In this document: positions 5,789-14,257 of the stretch, piece after piece
Layout: every line of letters starts with the position of its first letter
Numbering within the stretch: the first letter of the stretch is position 1
Assembly: GCA_049414625.1 (NCBI GenBank)
Contig: JBMSAU010000032.1
Location: 1-15,469 of the forward strand
DNA from: WYEG01 sp049414625
Lineage (GTDB): Bacteria > Desulfobacterota > Thermodesulfobacteria > Thermodesulfobacteriales > Thermodesulfobacteriaceae
Reading direction: 5' to 3'
Length of the DNA: 15,469 nt
Translations under genes and position numbers: made by a program
Notes under the pieces: generated by a model
Database searches by the model: none
What the model was told of the DNA's origin: nothing
What the model saw: only the letters and a program-made list of their open reading frames with translations

Positions 5789-7078
5789 ATGAGTGGTTCT
5801 GGGATGACTTTAGCGGAAAAGATACTTGCCCATAAGCTTGGCGTGCCAAAGGTTAGCGCTGGGGAGCTCGTTGAAGTCCCTGTTGACTTAACCTTAGCAA
5901 ACGATATAACCGGTCCTCTTGCTATAAAAGTTTTCGAGAGCACTTGCATAAACAAGGTGTTTGACCCAGAGAAAATAGCTCTGGTGATGGACCATTTTAC
6001 CCCCAACAAAGATATAAAAAGCGCAGAACAAGTAAGAATTTGCAGGGAGTTTGCCAAAAAATACGGAATAAAGCACTACTACGAGGGCGGAGTTTGCGGG
6101 ATTGAGCATGCTTTGCTTCCTGAGCTTGGTCTTATTGTCCCAGGGGATGTGGTAATTGGGGCAGACTCCCACACCTGCACCTATGGAGCACTTTCTGCCT
6201 TTGCCACAGGGGTTGGCTCAACAGACTTGGCAGCTGCCTGGATTACCGGTAAGACCTGGTTTAAAGTGCCAGAAACCATAAAGTTTGTGTATTACGGAAA
6301 GCTTAAGCCCTGGGTCACAGGAAAAGACCTGATCCTTTACACTATCGGCGATATAGGGGTTGACGGTGCTCTTTACAAGTCAATGGAGTTTACGGGAGAG
6401 GTCATCGAGAGGCTTTCCATGGCAGAAAGGATGACCATGGCAAACATGGCGGTCGAGGCAGGCGCAAAGGTTGGGCTTATGGTTGCCGATGAAAAGACTT
6501 TAGAATATTTGAAAGGAAGGGCTAAGAAAGAGCCTGTCATCCTTCATCCAGATAAAGACGCAAACTATGTGGATGTGCGGGAATACGATGTATCAAAGAT
6601 AGACTTGGTAGTTGCCCTTCCTCATCTTCCTTCAAATGTAAAGTTTGTGAAAGACCTTGGTGAGAAGATTTACATCGACCAGGTGGTGATCGGCTCTTGC
6701 ACGAACGGAAGGTATGAAGACCTGTTGATGGCAGCCAAAGTTTTGAAAGGGCGGAAAGTGAACCCGAATGTGAGGTGCATCATCATTCCGGCAACGCCAG
6801 AAGTTTATCGCCAAGCTTTAAAGACTGGGCTGTTAGAGGTCTTTGTTGAGGCTGGAGCCATAATATCACCGCCAACCTGCGGACCTTGCTTAGGTGGGCA
6901 TATGGGTATCCTCGCTAAGGGGGAAAGGGCAGTTGCCACGACGAACAGAAACTTCGTTGGCAGGATGGGACATCCAGAGAGCGAGGTCTATCTTTCTGGA
7001 CCGGCGGTTGCTGCAGCATCAGCTGTCCTTGGCTACATTGGGACCCCTGAAGAGCTTGGGTTAAAAGAACCGGAATAA
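5789..7078 (+). CDS. leuC: 3-isopropylmalate dehydratase, large subunit
   Basis: Aconitase-superfamily subunit that, with LeuD, isomerises 2-isopropylmalate to 3-isopropylmalate in leucine synthesis. It carries the aconitase active-site stretch GADSHTCTYGALSAFATGVG and the three 4Fe-4S cysteines: Cys304 in IGSCTNGR, and Cys364 and Cys367 in PPTCGPCLGGH. At 429 residues it is the shorter type common in archaea and thermophiles, not the ~465-residue E. coli type. ATG 5789 is chosen because GGAGGG ends five bases earlier; the adjacent in-frame TTG at 5786 is too close to it. leuD follows after 22 bases. This subfamily also contains homoaconitase and other dehydratases, and no leuA or leuB is in the window, so the substrate is probable rather than certain. 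Confidence 0.9.
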   Translation: MSGSGMTLAEKILAHKLGVPKVSAGELVEVPVDLTLANDITGPLAIKVFESTCINKVFDPEKIALVMDHFTPNKDIKSAEQVRICREFAKKYGIKHYYEGGVCGIEHALLPELGLIVPGDVVIGADSHTCTYGALSAFATGVGSTDLAAAWITGKTWFKVPETIKFVYYGKLKPWVTGKDLILYTIGDIGVDGALYKSMEFTGEVIERLSMAERMTMANMAVEAGAKVGLMVADEKTLEYLKGRAKKEPVILHPDKDANYVDVREYDVSKIDLVVALPHLPSNVKFVKDLGEKIYIDQVVIGSCTNGRYEDLLMAAKVLKGRKVNPNVRCIIIPATPEVYRQALKTGLLEVFVEAGAIISPPTCGPCLGGHMGILAKGERAVATTNRNFVGRMGHPESEVYLSGPAVAAASAVLGYIGTPEELGLKEPE

Positions 7079-7100
7079 AACTTTTCAAAGGAGAGGAGCT

Positions 7101-7610
7101 ATGGAGAGGATAAAAGGTAAAGTTTGGAAGTTTGGAGACAACATCGACACCGATGTAATCATCCCTGCTCGCTATTTAAACACAACCGACCCAGAGGAGC
7201 TTGGCAAGCATTGCATGGAAGATGTTGACCCAGAGTTTCCTAAAAAGGTCAAAAAGGGAGACATCATAGTTGCCGGAAGAAACTTTGGATGCGGCTCCTC
7301 AAGGGAGCATGCTCCCATCGCCATAAAAGCCTGCGGAATATCCTGCGTGGTTGCTGAATCCTTTGCTCGCATCTTCTACAGAAACGCTTTCAACACCGGG
7401 CTTTTGATCTTGGAGGCTCCTGACTTTGCCAAGGAAGCAGAAACCGGAGATGAGGTAGAAATTTACCCTGACGAGGGAAGGATAGTCAACTTAACCAAGG
7501 GAAAAACTTATTACTTTAGGCCCATACCTGAATTTATGAAAAGGATACTCGAGGATGGAGGGCTCATTCCACATATCATGAAAACCTACCAGGCACGCTG
7601 TGAAATTTAG
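7101..7610 (+). CDS. leuD: 3-isopropylmalate dehydratase, small subunit
   Basis: Swivel-domain subunit that completes the LeuC active site. The 169-residue length fits the compact archaeal/thermophile type. Conserved parts are DNIDTDVIIPARYL near the N-terminus, GRNFGCGSSREHAPIAIKAC, and SFARIFYRNAFNTGL. The specificity loop reads Y25-L-N-T28, which is neither the usual isopropylmalate form (YLV-) nor the homoaconitase form (YLR-) as I recall them. The start has GGAGAGG seven to eight bases upstream of ATG 7101. It is paired with leuC and almost certainly co-translated. Identity as the small subunit is secure; the exact substrate is less so. Confidence 0.9.
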   Translation: MERIKGKVWKFGDNIDTDVIIPARYLNTTDPEELGKHCMEDVDPEFPKKVKKGDIIVAGRNFGCGSSREHAPIAIKACGISCVVAESFARIFYRNAFNTGLLILEAPDFAKEAETGDEVEIYPDEGRIVNLTKGKTYYFRPIPEFMKRILEDGGLIPHIMKTYQARCEI

Positions 7611-7640
7611 TCTAAACTTAGGCTAAGCATAGGCTAAACT
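7608..7640 (+). repeat. Three tandem 11-bp repeats between leuD and mazG
   Basis: TAGTCTAAACT (7608-7618), TAGGCTAAGCA (7619-7629) and TAGGCTAAACT (7630-7640) abut with no spacer; the first includes the leuD stop codon. The period is close to one helical turn, so repeated protein contact on one DNA face is possible. The last unit ends six bases before the mazG start. Confidence 0.7.
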
Positions 7641-7646
7641 CACCCC

Positions 7647-8456
7647 ATGCCTTCTCCTCCTGAATTTACCTTTGAGAAACCGGCTGACCTTTCATCCCTT
7701 TGGGAGCTTATCGAGGCTTTGCGTGGGGAGGATGGCTGTCCCTGGGACAAAAAACAAACTCCTGAAACGCTGAAGAAGTATCTTCTTGAAGAGACCTACG
7801 AGGTTCTGTCTGCCCTTTCAGAAGGAAACCTTGAGGAGCTAAGGGAAGAGTTTGGCGACCTGCTTTTCATCCTTCTTTTCATCATCTATCTTTTTGAGGA
7901 GAGAGGGGATTTTACTCTTCGGGATGTAGTCTATCTAAACTTTCAGAAGATGATCCGTAGGCATCCTCATGTTTTTGGGGATGCGGTGGCAAAGTCTGCT
8001 GAAGAGGTTTTAGCCCAGTGGCAAAGGATTAAGAAAGAGGAAGGGAAGGAAGATTCTGTCCTTGGCAACATTCCGAAAATACTTCCAGCCCTGCAAAGGG
8101 CTTTTAGGATTGGCGAGCGGGCAAGCAGGGTTGGCTTTGACTGGGAAAAGGCTGAGGATATCCTGGATAAGCTTCGCGAGGAAACAGCTGAGCTTGAAAG
8201 AGAGATTAGGGAAGGAAAAGATAAAGACAAGCTTGAGCTTGAAATCGGAGACCTGCTTTTTACGGTGGCAAACCTTTCAAGAAAGCTTGGTATAAACCCT
8301 GAGGAGGCTTTACATAAAACTTTAGCTAAGTTTGAGAGAAGGTTTAAGGAGATGGAAAGGTTGATAAAAGAGCGAGGACTAAAGATAGAAGACCTCTCTT
8401 TGGAAGAGCTTGATAAATTCTGGGAGGAAGTGAAAGCCCTTGAGAAGGATCGTTGA
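7647..8456 (+). CDS. mazG: MazG-family nucleoside triphosphate pyrophosphohydrolase
   Basis: Hydrolyses NTPs or dNTPs to monophosphates and pyrophosphate, a nucleotide-pool cleaning role; it is unrelated to being a toxin. At 269 residues it has the typical two-repeat architecture. The first repeat carries GCPWDKKQT (residues 30-38) and the metal-binding set E48-E49-x-x-E52 with E68-x-x-D71; the second repeat has EETAELEREI and ELEIGDLLF. The ATG at 7647 is preceded by CACCCC with no Shine-Dalgarno, unlike its neighbours. No other start before the conserved region is available, so translation may be coupled to leuD or the mRNA may begin close to the ATG. The 3' end overlaps the next gene by 17 bases. 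Confidence 0.92.
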   Translation: MPSPPEFTFEKPADLSSLWELIEALRGEDGCPWDKKQTPETLKKYLLEETYEVLSALSEGNLEELREEFGDLLFILLFIIYLFEERGDFTLRDVVYLNFQKMIRRHPHVFGDAVAKSAEEVLAQWQRIKKEEGKEDSVLGNIPKILPALQRAFRIGERASRVGFDWEKAEDILDKLREETAELEREIREGKDKDKLELEIGDLLFTVANLSRKLGINPEEALHKTLAKFERRFKEMERLIKERGLKIEDLSLEELDKFWEEVKALEKDR

Positions 8457-9174
8457 AGTCAAAGGCTTAAACCTTTCTTTCAACGGGGTCAAAATCCTTG
8501 AAGACATAGACTTAACCATTGAAAAGGGTGATTTTTTAGCCATAATTGGACCAAACGGTGGAGGGAAGACCACACTCCTTAAATGTATCCTTGGTTTTTT
8601 GAAGCCTCAAACCGGAGAAATCAAACTCTTCGGGAAGCCTATTGAAAGCTTTAGGGAGTGGGAAAAGATTGGGTATGTGCCCCAGAGGAGTAAGGATTAT
8701 CACATAAAGCTTAATCCTCTTACCGTTGAAGAGTTCATAGCCCTTCCCTCAAAGCTTTACGGGGTAAAGCTTAATCAAGATAGGCTTTCTGAGCTTGCCA
8801 AGATTTTTGGTTTGGAGGATCTTTTGGCTAAGAAACTTGCCAATCTTTCTTTTGGGCAGGTCCAGAGGGCTCAGATCGTGCAAGCCTTAGCTTTAGAGCC
8901 AGAGGTCCTGTTTTTAGATGAGCCTACCGTGGGCTTAGATTTTATGAGACAAAAGAATTTTTATGAGCTCTTGACGGAGTTTAACCGGCAGGGGCTAACC
9001 ATAGTGGTCATTACTCATGAAACTTGGCTTCTACACAGTGGGATTAGCAAAGTTGCGTGCCTAAATAGGAGACTTTACTATCATGGGGTTCATGAGGAAT
9101 TCTGCCAATTGGCATGGCTTGTAGAGGAAGGGACCTTCCCAGATTTTCATCTTATTGGTCACGACCATTGGTAA
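8440..9174 (+). CDS. ABC transporter ATP-binding protein, zinc/manganese (ABC-3) type
   Basis: ATPase that should power the permease encoded next. Seen in order: Walker A GPNGGGKTT (residues 37-45; the triple-Gly form is typical of Zn/Mn importers), Q-loop in YVPQRS, signature LSFGQ (136-140), Walker B LFLDEP with Asp160-Glu161, and switch His193 in VITHE. The signature has Phe where most have Gly (LSGGQ). The C-terminus ends with three His residues in HLIGHDHW. The start is TTG 8440: GGAGGAAG lies nine bases upstream, and no ATG or GTG is available near the family's N-terminus. It overlaps mazG by 17 bases and ends six bases before the permease. Metal uptake is the likeliest role, but no binding protein is nearby and the transported metal cannot be told. 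Confidence 0.88.
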   Translation: MRRIVEVKGLNLSFNGVKILEDIDLTIEKGDFLAIIGPNGGGKTTLLKCILGFLKPQTGEIKLFGKPIESFREWEKIGYVPQRSKDYHIKLNPLTVEEFIALPSKLYGVKLNQDRLSELAKIFGLEDLLAKKLANLSFGQVQRAQIVQALALEPEVLFLDEPTVGLDFMRQKNFYELLTEFNRQGLTIVVITHETWLLHSGISKVACLNRRLYYHGVHEEFCQLAWLVEEGTFPDFHLIGHDHW

Positions 9175-9180
9175 AAGGGT

Positions 9181-9984
9181 ATGGATGATTTTTTAGGCTT
9201 CTTAAGCCTGATAAAGTGGGGGCTATTAGCCTGTCTTTTTTTCGCCCTTTCAGCAGGGCTAACCTCGCCTTTTATTTTGCTAAACAGAAACGCCCTTCTT
9301 CCCCATGCCTTAACTCACATCCTTCTTCTTCCTCTTCTGGTCATCTCCGTTCTCTTCCCTAACCTTGATGAGTTCTTTCTTATTCCATTAGCGGTTGCTT
9401 TAACGCTTATCCTTAGTCTTTTTATTTGGGTTTTAGAGCGAAGGCTTTCCATCTTTGAAGATTCGGCAAGCGCAATCGTTATCCACCTTAGCTTAGCTTT
9501 AGCCTTGGTGCTTGCGGTAAAGGGTTCGCAGTATGACTATAGGCTCCTTTCCTATCTCTTTGGAGACATCTTGCTTGCTACAGAACAAACCTTCCTTATC
9601 TCTTTTGTGGTTTTTGTTCTTACGCTTATTTTCTTTCTCAAGCATCGATATTCTCTTCTTATATCAGCCCTTGGCTGGGAGTTTCCGGGAATAAACACCG
9701 CAAGACTAAACCTTATCTTTTTGCTTTTCCTTTGTCTTCAGGTTGTTCTTGGGGCAAAGATCCTGGGAGTGCTCCTTGTTTCAGCCTTCTACAACTTTAG
9801 CGGACTTGTAGCTTTAAAGCTTTCTCCATCCTTTCGCAAACTTCCTCTTTTTCTTCTCATTCTAAACTTGGCTTCCGTCCCAGGAGGAGCGACCCTCTCC
9901 TACCTTTTTGATATTCCCTTTTCGGCAGGGGCTATTATATTTATGAGCTTGTATCTTTTCTTCATGACCTTGAAAGGAAGGTAG
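9181..9984 (+). CDS. ABC-3 family metal transporter permease
   Basis: Integral inner-membrane protein of 267 residues with about eight hydrophobic segments (roughly 10-33, 41-60, 63-85, 95-113, 135-153, 171-200, 216-238 and 243-262), fitting the ZnuB/MntB-like ABC-3 family. A family-like site is NALLPHALTHILLLPLL, where importers usually have an AHA-LPG sequence; the final third, with GAKILGVLLVSAFY and SVPGGATLSYLFDIPFSAGA, is the most typical part. It starts six bases after the ATPase stop, with AAAAGG before the ATG. No periplasmic binding protein gene follows, so the substrate (Zn, Mn or Fe) is open. The membrane nature is certain; the family assignment is probable. Confidence 0.82.
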   Translation: MDDFLGFLSLIKWGLLACLFFALSAGLTSPFILLNRNALLPHALTHILLLPLLVISVLFPNLDEFFLIPLAVALTLILSLFIWVLERRLSIFEDSASAIVIHLSLALALVLAVKGSQYDYRLLSYLFGDILLATEQTFLISFVVFVLTLIFFLKHRYSLLISALGWEFPGINTARLNLIFLLFLCLQVVLGAKILGVLLVSAFYNFSGLVALKLSPSFRKLPLFLLILNLASVPGGATLSYLFDIPFSAGAIIFMSLYLFFMTLKGR

Positions 9985-9988
9985 AAAC

Positions 9989-10771
9989 ATGGAGCTTGTT
10001 GATAGCCATGCCCATTTGAACATGGAAAACTATAAAAAGGATTTAGACGAGGTCATAGCCAGAGCAAAAGAAAGGGGAATAATCAAAGTCCTTGTGGTTG
10101 GAATTGATAGAAAAACGGGAGAAAAAGCCCTTGCTTTAAAGGAAAAATTTCAAGACTATATTGAAGTTGCCCTTGGTTTTCATCCCCATGAAGTAAAGAA
10201 CATAAAGGAGGCTGATTATTCTTGGCTTAAAGAAAACATAGAGAGAGCGCTTGCGGTTGGCGAGATTGGTCTTGACTTTTATAAAGAATATTCTCCTCGG
10301 GAGCTTCAGTTTGAGCATTTTGAGAAGTTGCTAAGCTTAGCAAGAGAGTCAAAAAAACCGGTTGTGCTGCACTTGAGAGGAAATGCCGAGTTTTGGGATG
10401 TTGCCCTCTCATTTTTGAAGCCCTACCAAGACTTAAAGATGGTGTTTCATTGCTTTACCGCAGACTGGGGGGTAGCAAAAAGGCTTCTTGAGTTTGAAAG
10501 CCTGATATCCATCCCTGGGGTTGTGACCTATCCCACAGCAAACGACCTAAGGGAAGCGGTAAAAAACATCCCTTTAGACAGGTTAATCTTGGAGACAGAT
10601 TGTCCTTTTCTTTCCCCTCAGCCTGTTCGTGGAAAAAGAAACGAGCCAGCCTACCTTGTTTATACCGCAGAAGCTATCGCCGAGTTAAAAGGGTTGCCTG
10701 TAGAAGAAGTAGCTGAGCAAACAACCAAAAATTTCTTTAGATTTTTTGAAATTAACGAAGGGGGGAATTAG
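9989..10771 (+). CDS. TatD-family metal-dependent hydrolase / DNase
   Basis: TIM-barrel amidohydrolase-type enzyme of the TatD/YcfH family, whose members have metal-dependent DNase activity. The metal ligands are present: H7-x-H9 in DSHAHL, Glu92 in GEIGLD, His128 in VVLHLR, His154 in FHCF, and Asp204 in ETDCPFLSP. The 260-residue length is normal. The ATG at 9989 is four bases after the permease stop and its GGAAGG site lies inside the permease end, so the two are translationally linked. aspS follows after three bases. In many bacteria tatD-like genes sit near tRNA synthetase genes (for example metG), consistent with this order. The in vivo substrate is unknown. Confidence 0.92.
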   Translation: MELVDSHAHLNMENYKKDLDEVIARAKERGIIKVLVVGIDRKTGEKALALKEKFQDYIEVALGFHPHEVKNIKEADYSWLKENIERALAVGEIGLDFYKEYSPRELQFEHFEKLLSLARESKKPVVLHLRGNAEFWDVALSFLKPYQDLKMVFHCFTADWGVAKRLLEFESLISIPGVVTYPTANDLREAVKNIPLDRLILETDCPFLSPQPVRGKRNEPAYLVYTAEAIAELKGLPVEEVAEQTTKNFFRFFEINEGGN

Positions 10772-10774
10772 AGG

Positions 10775-12596
10775 ATGAGGCTTAAAAGGACGCATTTTAT
10801 CGAAGAGCTGATAAGGGAAGACCTTATAGGGAAAGAGGTTGTGGTATCAGGCTGGGTTTTGAGAAGGCGAGACCATGGCGGGGTTATATTTTTAGACCTC
10901 AGGGATAGGACGGGGCTTCTACAGGTTGTGTTTGAAGAGGGAGTGGCTCAAGAGGTCTTTGACATAGCGGACAAGGTTCGGATTGAGTATCCAATCTCGG
11001 TAAAAGGGATTATCAGAAGAAGACCAGAAGGCATGGAAAACCCTAAGATCCCCACTGGGTATATTGAGCTTTCCGCTACGGATGTGGAGATACATAACAC
11101 CTCTAAAACGCCCCCTTTCCCCATGGATGAGGACCTAAGCCAAGTCTCGGAGGCTATAAGGCTACGCTATAGATACCTTGAGATGCGGGCGCTTGGCGGG
11201 CATGCTCCTTTCATCTTTCGCCATAATGTAAACTTAATTATAAGGAATTTTCTATCCGAAAAGGGCTTTATAGAGATAGAGACTCCTTTTCTCACAAAGA
11301 GCACTCCTGAAGGGGCAAGGGATTTTCTTGTGCCAAGCAGGCTTTATCCGGGTAAATTCTACGCTCTTCCCCAATCTCCCCAGCTCTTTAAACAGATCCT
11401 CATGGTTGCTGGGTTTGAAAAATACTTCCAGATCGTTAGATGCTTTAGGGACGAAGACCTAAGGGCTGATAGACAGCCAGAATTTACCCAGCTCGACCTT
11501 GAGATGTCCTTCGTTGACGAAGAGGATGTGATGAGCCTTTGTGAAGAGCTTTTAGCCCATCTTTTTGAGAAAACGCTTGGAATAACCCTTTCCACGCCTT
11601 TCCCCAGGCTATCCTATGACAAAGCCATGGAGCTTTATGGAACAGACTCTCCAGACCTGAGGTTTGGGCTTGAGCTTAAAGAGGTAACCGACCTGGCTAA
11701 GGAGACACAATTTCAGGTCTTTCGCGGAGCCATTGAAAAAGGTGGCATAGTCAAAGGATTAGCAGCGCCGGCTCATTTCTCAAGAAAGGAGCTTGATGAG
11801 CTTACAAAATTTGCTCAAGAGCTTGGAGCCAAAGGTCTTGCCTGGATAAAGTATACGAAGAATACAGGATCCTTTGAGGAAAAGATGGGCCTCTCCGATC
11901 GTTAAATTTTTCCCTCGGGAGGTTTTAGAAAGGCTTGAAGAACGGTTTGAGCTCAGAGACGAGGCTTACACCCTCTTTTTTGTTGCTGATACCCCACAGC
12001 AGACAAACCTTGTCCTTTCTGAGCTAAGAAAACATCTTGCAGAAAGGCTAAAGTTGATCCCAGAGGGGGTGTTTTCCTTCCTTTGGGTTGTTGATTTTCC
12101 GCTTTTTGAATGGGATGATGAGGAAGGAAGGCTTGTTGCGGTTCATCATCCTTTTACCCATCCTAAGCTTGAAGACCTTGACCGGCTTGAAAGCGATCCC
12201 CTGTCTGTTCGCTCAAGGGCTTATGATATCGTTCTAAACGGAATTGAAGTGGGAGGCGGTAGTATCCGTATCCACCGTAGAGACCTGCAAGAAAAGATTT
12301 TTAAGCTTTTAAGCATAAGCCAAGAGGAGGCTGAAGATAAGTTTGGCTTTTTGCTTCAGGCTTTGGAATACGGAGCCCCGCCTCACGGTGGAATAGCCTT
12401 TGGGCTTGACAGGCTCATAATGCTAATGCTTGGTAAAAAGAGCATAAGAGAGGTTATTCCCTTCCCAAAGACTCAAAGAGGGCAATGCTTACTCACTGCA
12501 GCCCCAGCTGAGGTAACGCTAAAACAAATCCTTGAACTCCATATCATGCCTGGATGGAGGGAAACCTTAAGTCAAAGAGAAAAAGAATCTTTTTAA
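10775..12596 (+). CDS. aspS: Aspartyl-tRNA synthetase, interrupted by a +1 frameshift
   Basis: Class II synthetase charging tRNA-Asp, and probably tRNA-Asn. The first frame, 376 residues, holds the OB-fold anticodon domain (SGWVLRRRDHGGVIFLDLRD), motif 1 region and motif 2 (FRDEDLRADRQPEFTQLDLE, about residues 224-243), and enters the bacterial GAD-type insertion. It stops at TAA 11903-11905. The remainder continues in the next frame (TTG at 11874 onward): WASPIVKFF, WVVDFPLFEWD, VHHPFTHPK, NGIEVGGGSIRIH and motif 3 GLDRLIMLMLG. Joined, the product would be about 606 residues, normal for bacteria. Nothing else looks decayed, so sequencing error, a recent mutation or recoding are all possible. 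His34 and Gly86 match the residues of non-discriminating AspRS. The ATG at 10775 follows GGGGG and GAGG sites, three bases after tatD. Confidence 0.9.
11850..11905 (+). other. Site of the aspS +1 frameshift
   Basis: The upstream frame is open until TAA at 11903-11905; the downstream frame is blocked by TAA at 11847-11849, so the shift must lie between them. Protein similarity suggests it lies before WASPIVKFF, which begins at about 11886. The run AAAAGATGGG (11880-11889) is the simplest place: dropping one base there restores a normal-looking EEK-WASP join. Confidence 0.8.
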
Positions 12597-12616
12597 GGAA
12601 AGCGAGGAAAGGATGA

Positions 12617-14257
12617 ATGACAAAGCTTTTTGTTGTAGAGTCGCCAACGAAGATTAAAACCCTAAAAAAGATACTAAGCGGAGAAAGCAACTCTTTTATT
12701 CTCCTTCCCACCTTTGGGCACATTAAAGACTTACCAGAGTCCTCCCTTGGGGTAGACTTAACCACCTTACAGCCTACCTTTGTTTACCTTCGGAGCAAAT
12801 ACAAAGTCTTAAAAGAGCTAAAAAGGCTTGCCAAAAAGGTCTCTGAGGTCTATTTAGCAACCGACCCTGATCGGGAGGGCGAAGCCATAAGCTATCATGT
12901 TAGGGAATATCTTTTAAACTACAGGAAAGATTTAGTATTCTACCGTCTAGACTTGCGAGAGATAACGCCCTTGGGTGTAAAATCAGCTCTAAGCAATCTA
13001 AGAGAGGTAGACGAAAGGCTTTATGAAAGCTTTCTTGCCCGAAGAGTGCTTGACAGGCTCATCGGCTACTTAGTCTCACCCTATCTTTCAAAAGCCTTCA
13101 AACAGCCCCTTTCTGCAGGAAGGGTGCAAAGCCCAGCCCTTCGGCTCATCGTTGAGCGCGAGCGAGAGATCGAAAACTTCAAACCCGAAGTCAGCTTCGG
13201 GCTTACCCTTACCTTGAAGAAAGACAGAATAACCTTTACCTCCGAGCTTCATAAGAAAAAAGGAGGCTTTAGAACAAAAACCAAGGAAGAATTAGAGGAG
13301 TTTTATAAAAACTATGTAAAAGGTCAAAGGATATATGTAGAGAAGGTTGAGACAAAGGAGGTAAAAGAGGCTCCTCCACCGCCTTTCAAAACAAGCACAC
13401 TCATTGAGTCTGCAGGAAAAGCCTTTGGTTTCTCTGCCAAGGAGACGATGTACTTAGCTCAAAGGCTTTACGAAGAGGGCTATATTACCTATCATCGCAC
13501 GGACTCAACCAGAGTTAGCCCCTTGGCTAAAGAAATGGCAAGAAGCTTCATTATTGAAAACTTTGGTCCGGAATACTCAGCCCAAAGGCAGAGGCGTGTT
13601 AGCGGAAAGTTTGCCCAAGATGCTCACGAAGCGATAAGACCAACAAGGCTTGAAGAAAAAGGCGTTGGGCTTCCTCCAAAGGAACGCATGCTCTATCAGC
13701 TTATATGGCAGAGATTCTTGGCAAGCGAGATGGCAAGCGCGGTTTACTTACAAGTTAAGGCTGAGATTAAAACTCCCAAACTACCCCAAGGCTTTAGCTT
13801 TGTTTTTTCTGGAAAAAAGCTCCTTTTCCCCGGGTTCAAAGTGCTGTTTGCCGAAGAAGCGCCTTCTCAAATCCCCGATTTATTCGAAAAGGAAGAGCTA
13901 ACCTTGGTTGGCTATAAAATAGAAAGGCACGAGACAAAGCCCCCTTCTCGCTACACTGAAGAATCCTTAATCAAAAAGATGGAAAGCCTTGGCATTGGGC
14001 GACCCTCAACCTACGCAACCATGCTCGATATCCTCTACCAACGAGGCTACATAAAAAAGGAAAAAAGGGAGCTTGTGCCAACCGAGCTCGGCAAGCAAGT
14101 CTGCGATTTCCTCTGTCAAAGGACCCCTTTCTTCATGGACTATAAGTATACAGCCGAGGTTGAAGAGGAGCTTGACGAGATTGCAAAAGGAACAAACAGC
14201 TACGACAAAGTGGTAAAAGAGGTGTTAGAAAAACTAAGAGAGTGCTTGAAGGCATGA
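12617..14257 (+). CDS. topA: DNA topoisomerase I (type IA), compact form
   Basis: Relaxes negative supercoils through a tyrosine-linked single-strand break. At 546 residues it contains the whole core: Toprim domain with VVESPTKIKTLKKIL at the N-terminus and ATDPDREGEAIS; SAGRVQSPALRLIVERE; the catalytic Tyr292 in ITYHRTDSTR; AHEAIRPT; and GIGRPSTYATML near residue 460. It ends soon after the core, without the C-terminal zinc-ribbon repeats of E. coli-like enzymes, which exceed 800 residues. The residue after Tyr292 is His, where many have Met. The start is ATG 12617, with AGGAAAGG four bases upstream; an overlapping ATG at 12613 is out of frame. It follows aspS by 20 bases and its stop overlaps the next start in ATGA. 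Confidence 0.93.
   Translation: MTKLFVVESPTKIKTLKKILSGESNSFILLPTFGHIKDLPESSLGVDLTTLQPTFVYLRSKYKVLKELKRLAKKVSEVYLATDPDREGEAISYHVREYLLNYRKDLVFYRLDLREITPLGVKSALSNLREVDERLYESFLARRVLDRLIGYLVSPYLSKAFKQPLSAGRVQSPALRLIVEREREIENFKPEVSFGLTLTLKKDRITFTSELHKKKGGFRTKTKEELEEFYKNYVKGQRIYVEKVETKEVKEAPPPPFKTSTLIESAGKAFGFSAKETMYLAQRLYEEGYITYHRTDSTRVSPLAKEMARSFIIENFGPEYSAQRQRRVSGKFAQDAHEAIRPTRLEEKGVGLPPKERMLYQLIWQRFLASEMASAVYLQVKAEIKTPKLPQGFSFVFSGKKLLFPGFKVLFAEEAPSQIPDLFEKEELTLVGYKIERHETKPPSRYTEESLIKKMESLGIGRPSTYATMLDILYQRGYIKKEKRELVPTELGKQVCDFLCQRTPFFMDYKYTAEVEEELDEIAKGTNSYDKVVKEVLEKLRECLKA

Noticed and set aside
7647..8456. MazG as part of a toxin-antitoxin or phage-defence system
   Set aside because: No mazE/mazF-like or defence gene is adjacent; the two-repeat protein fits the ordinary housekeeping enzyme.
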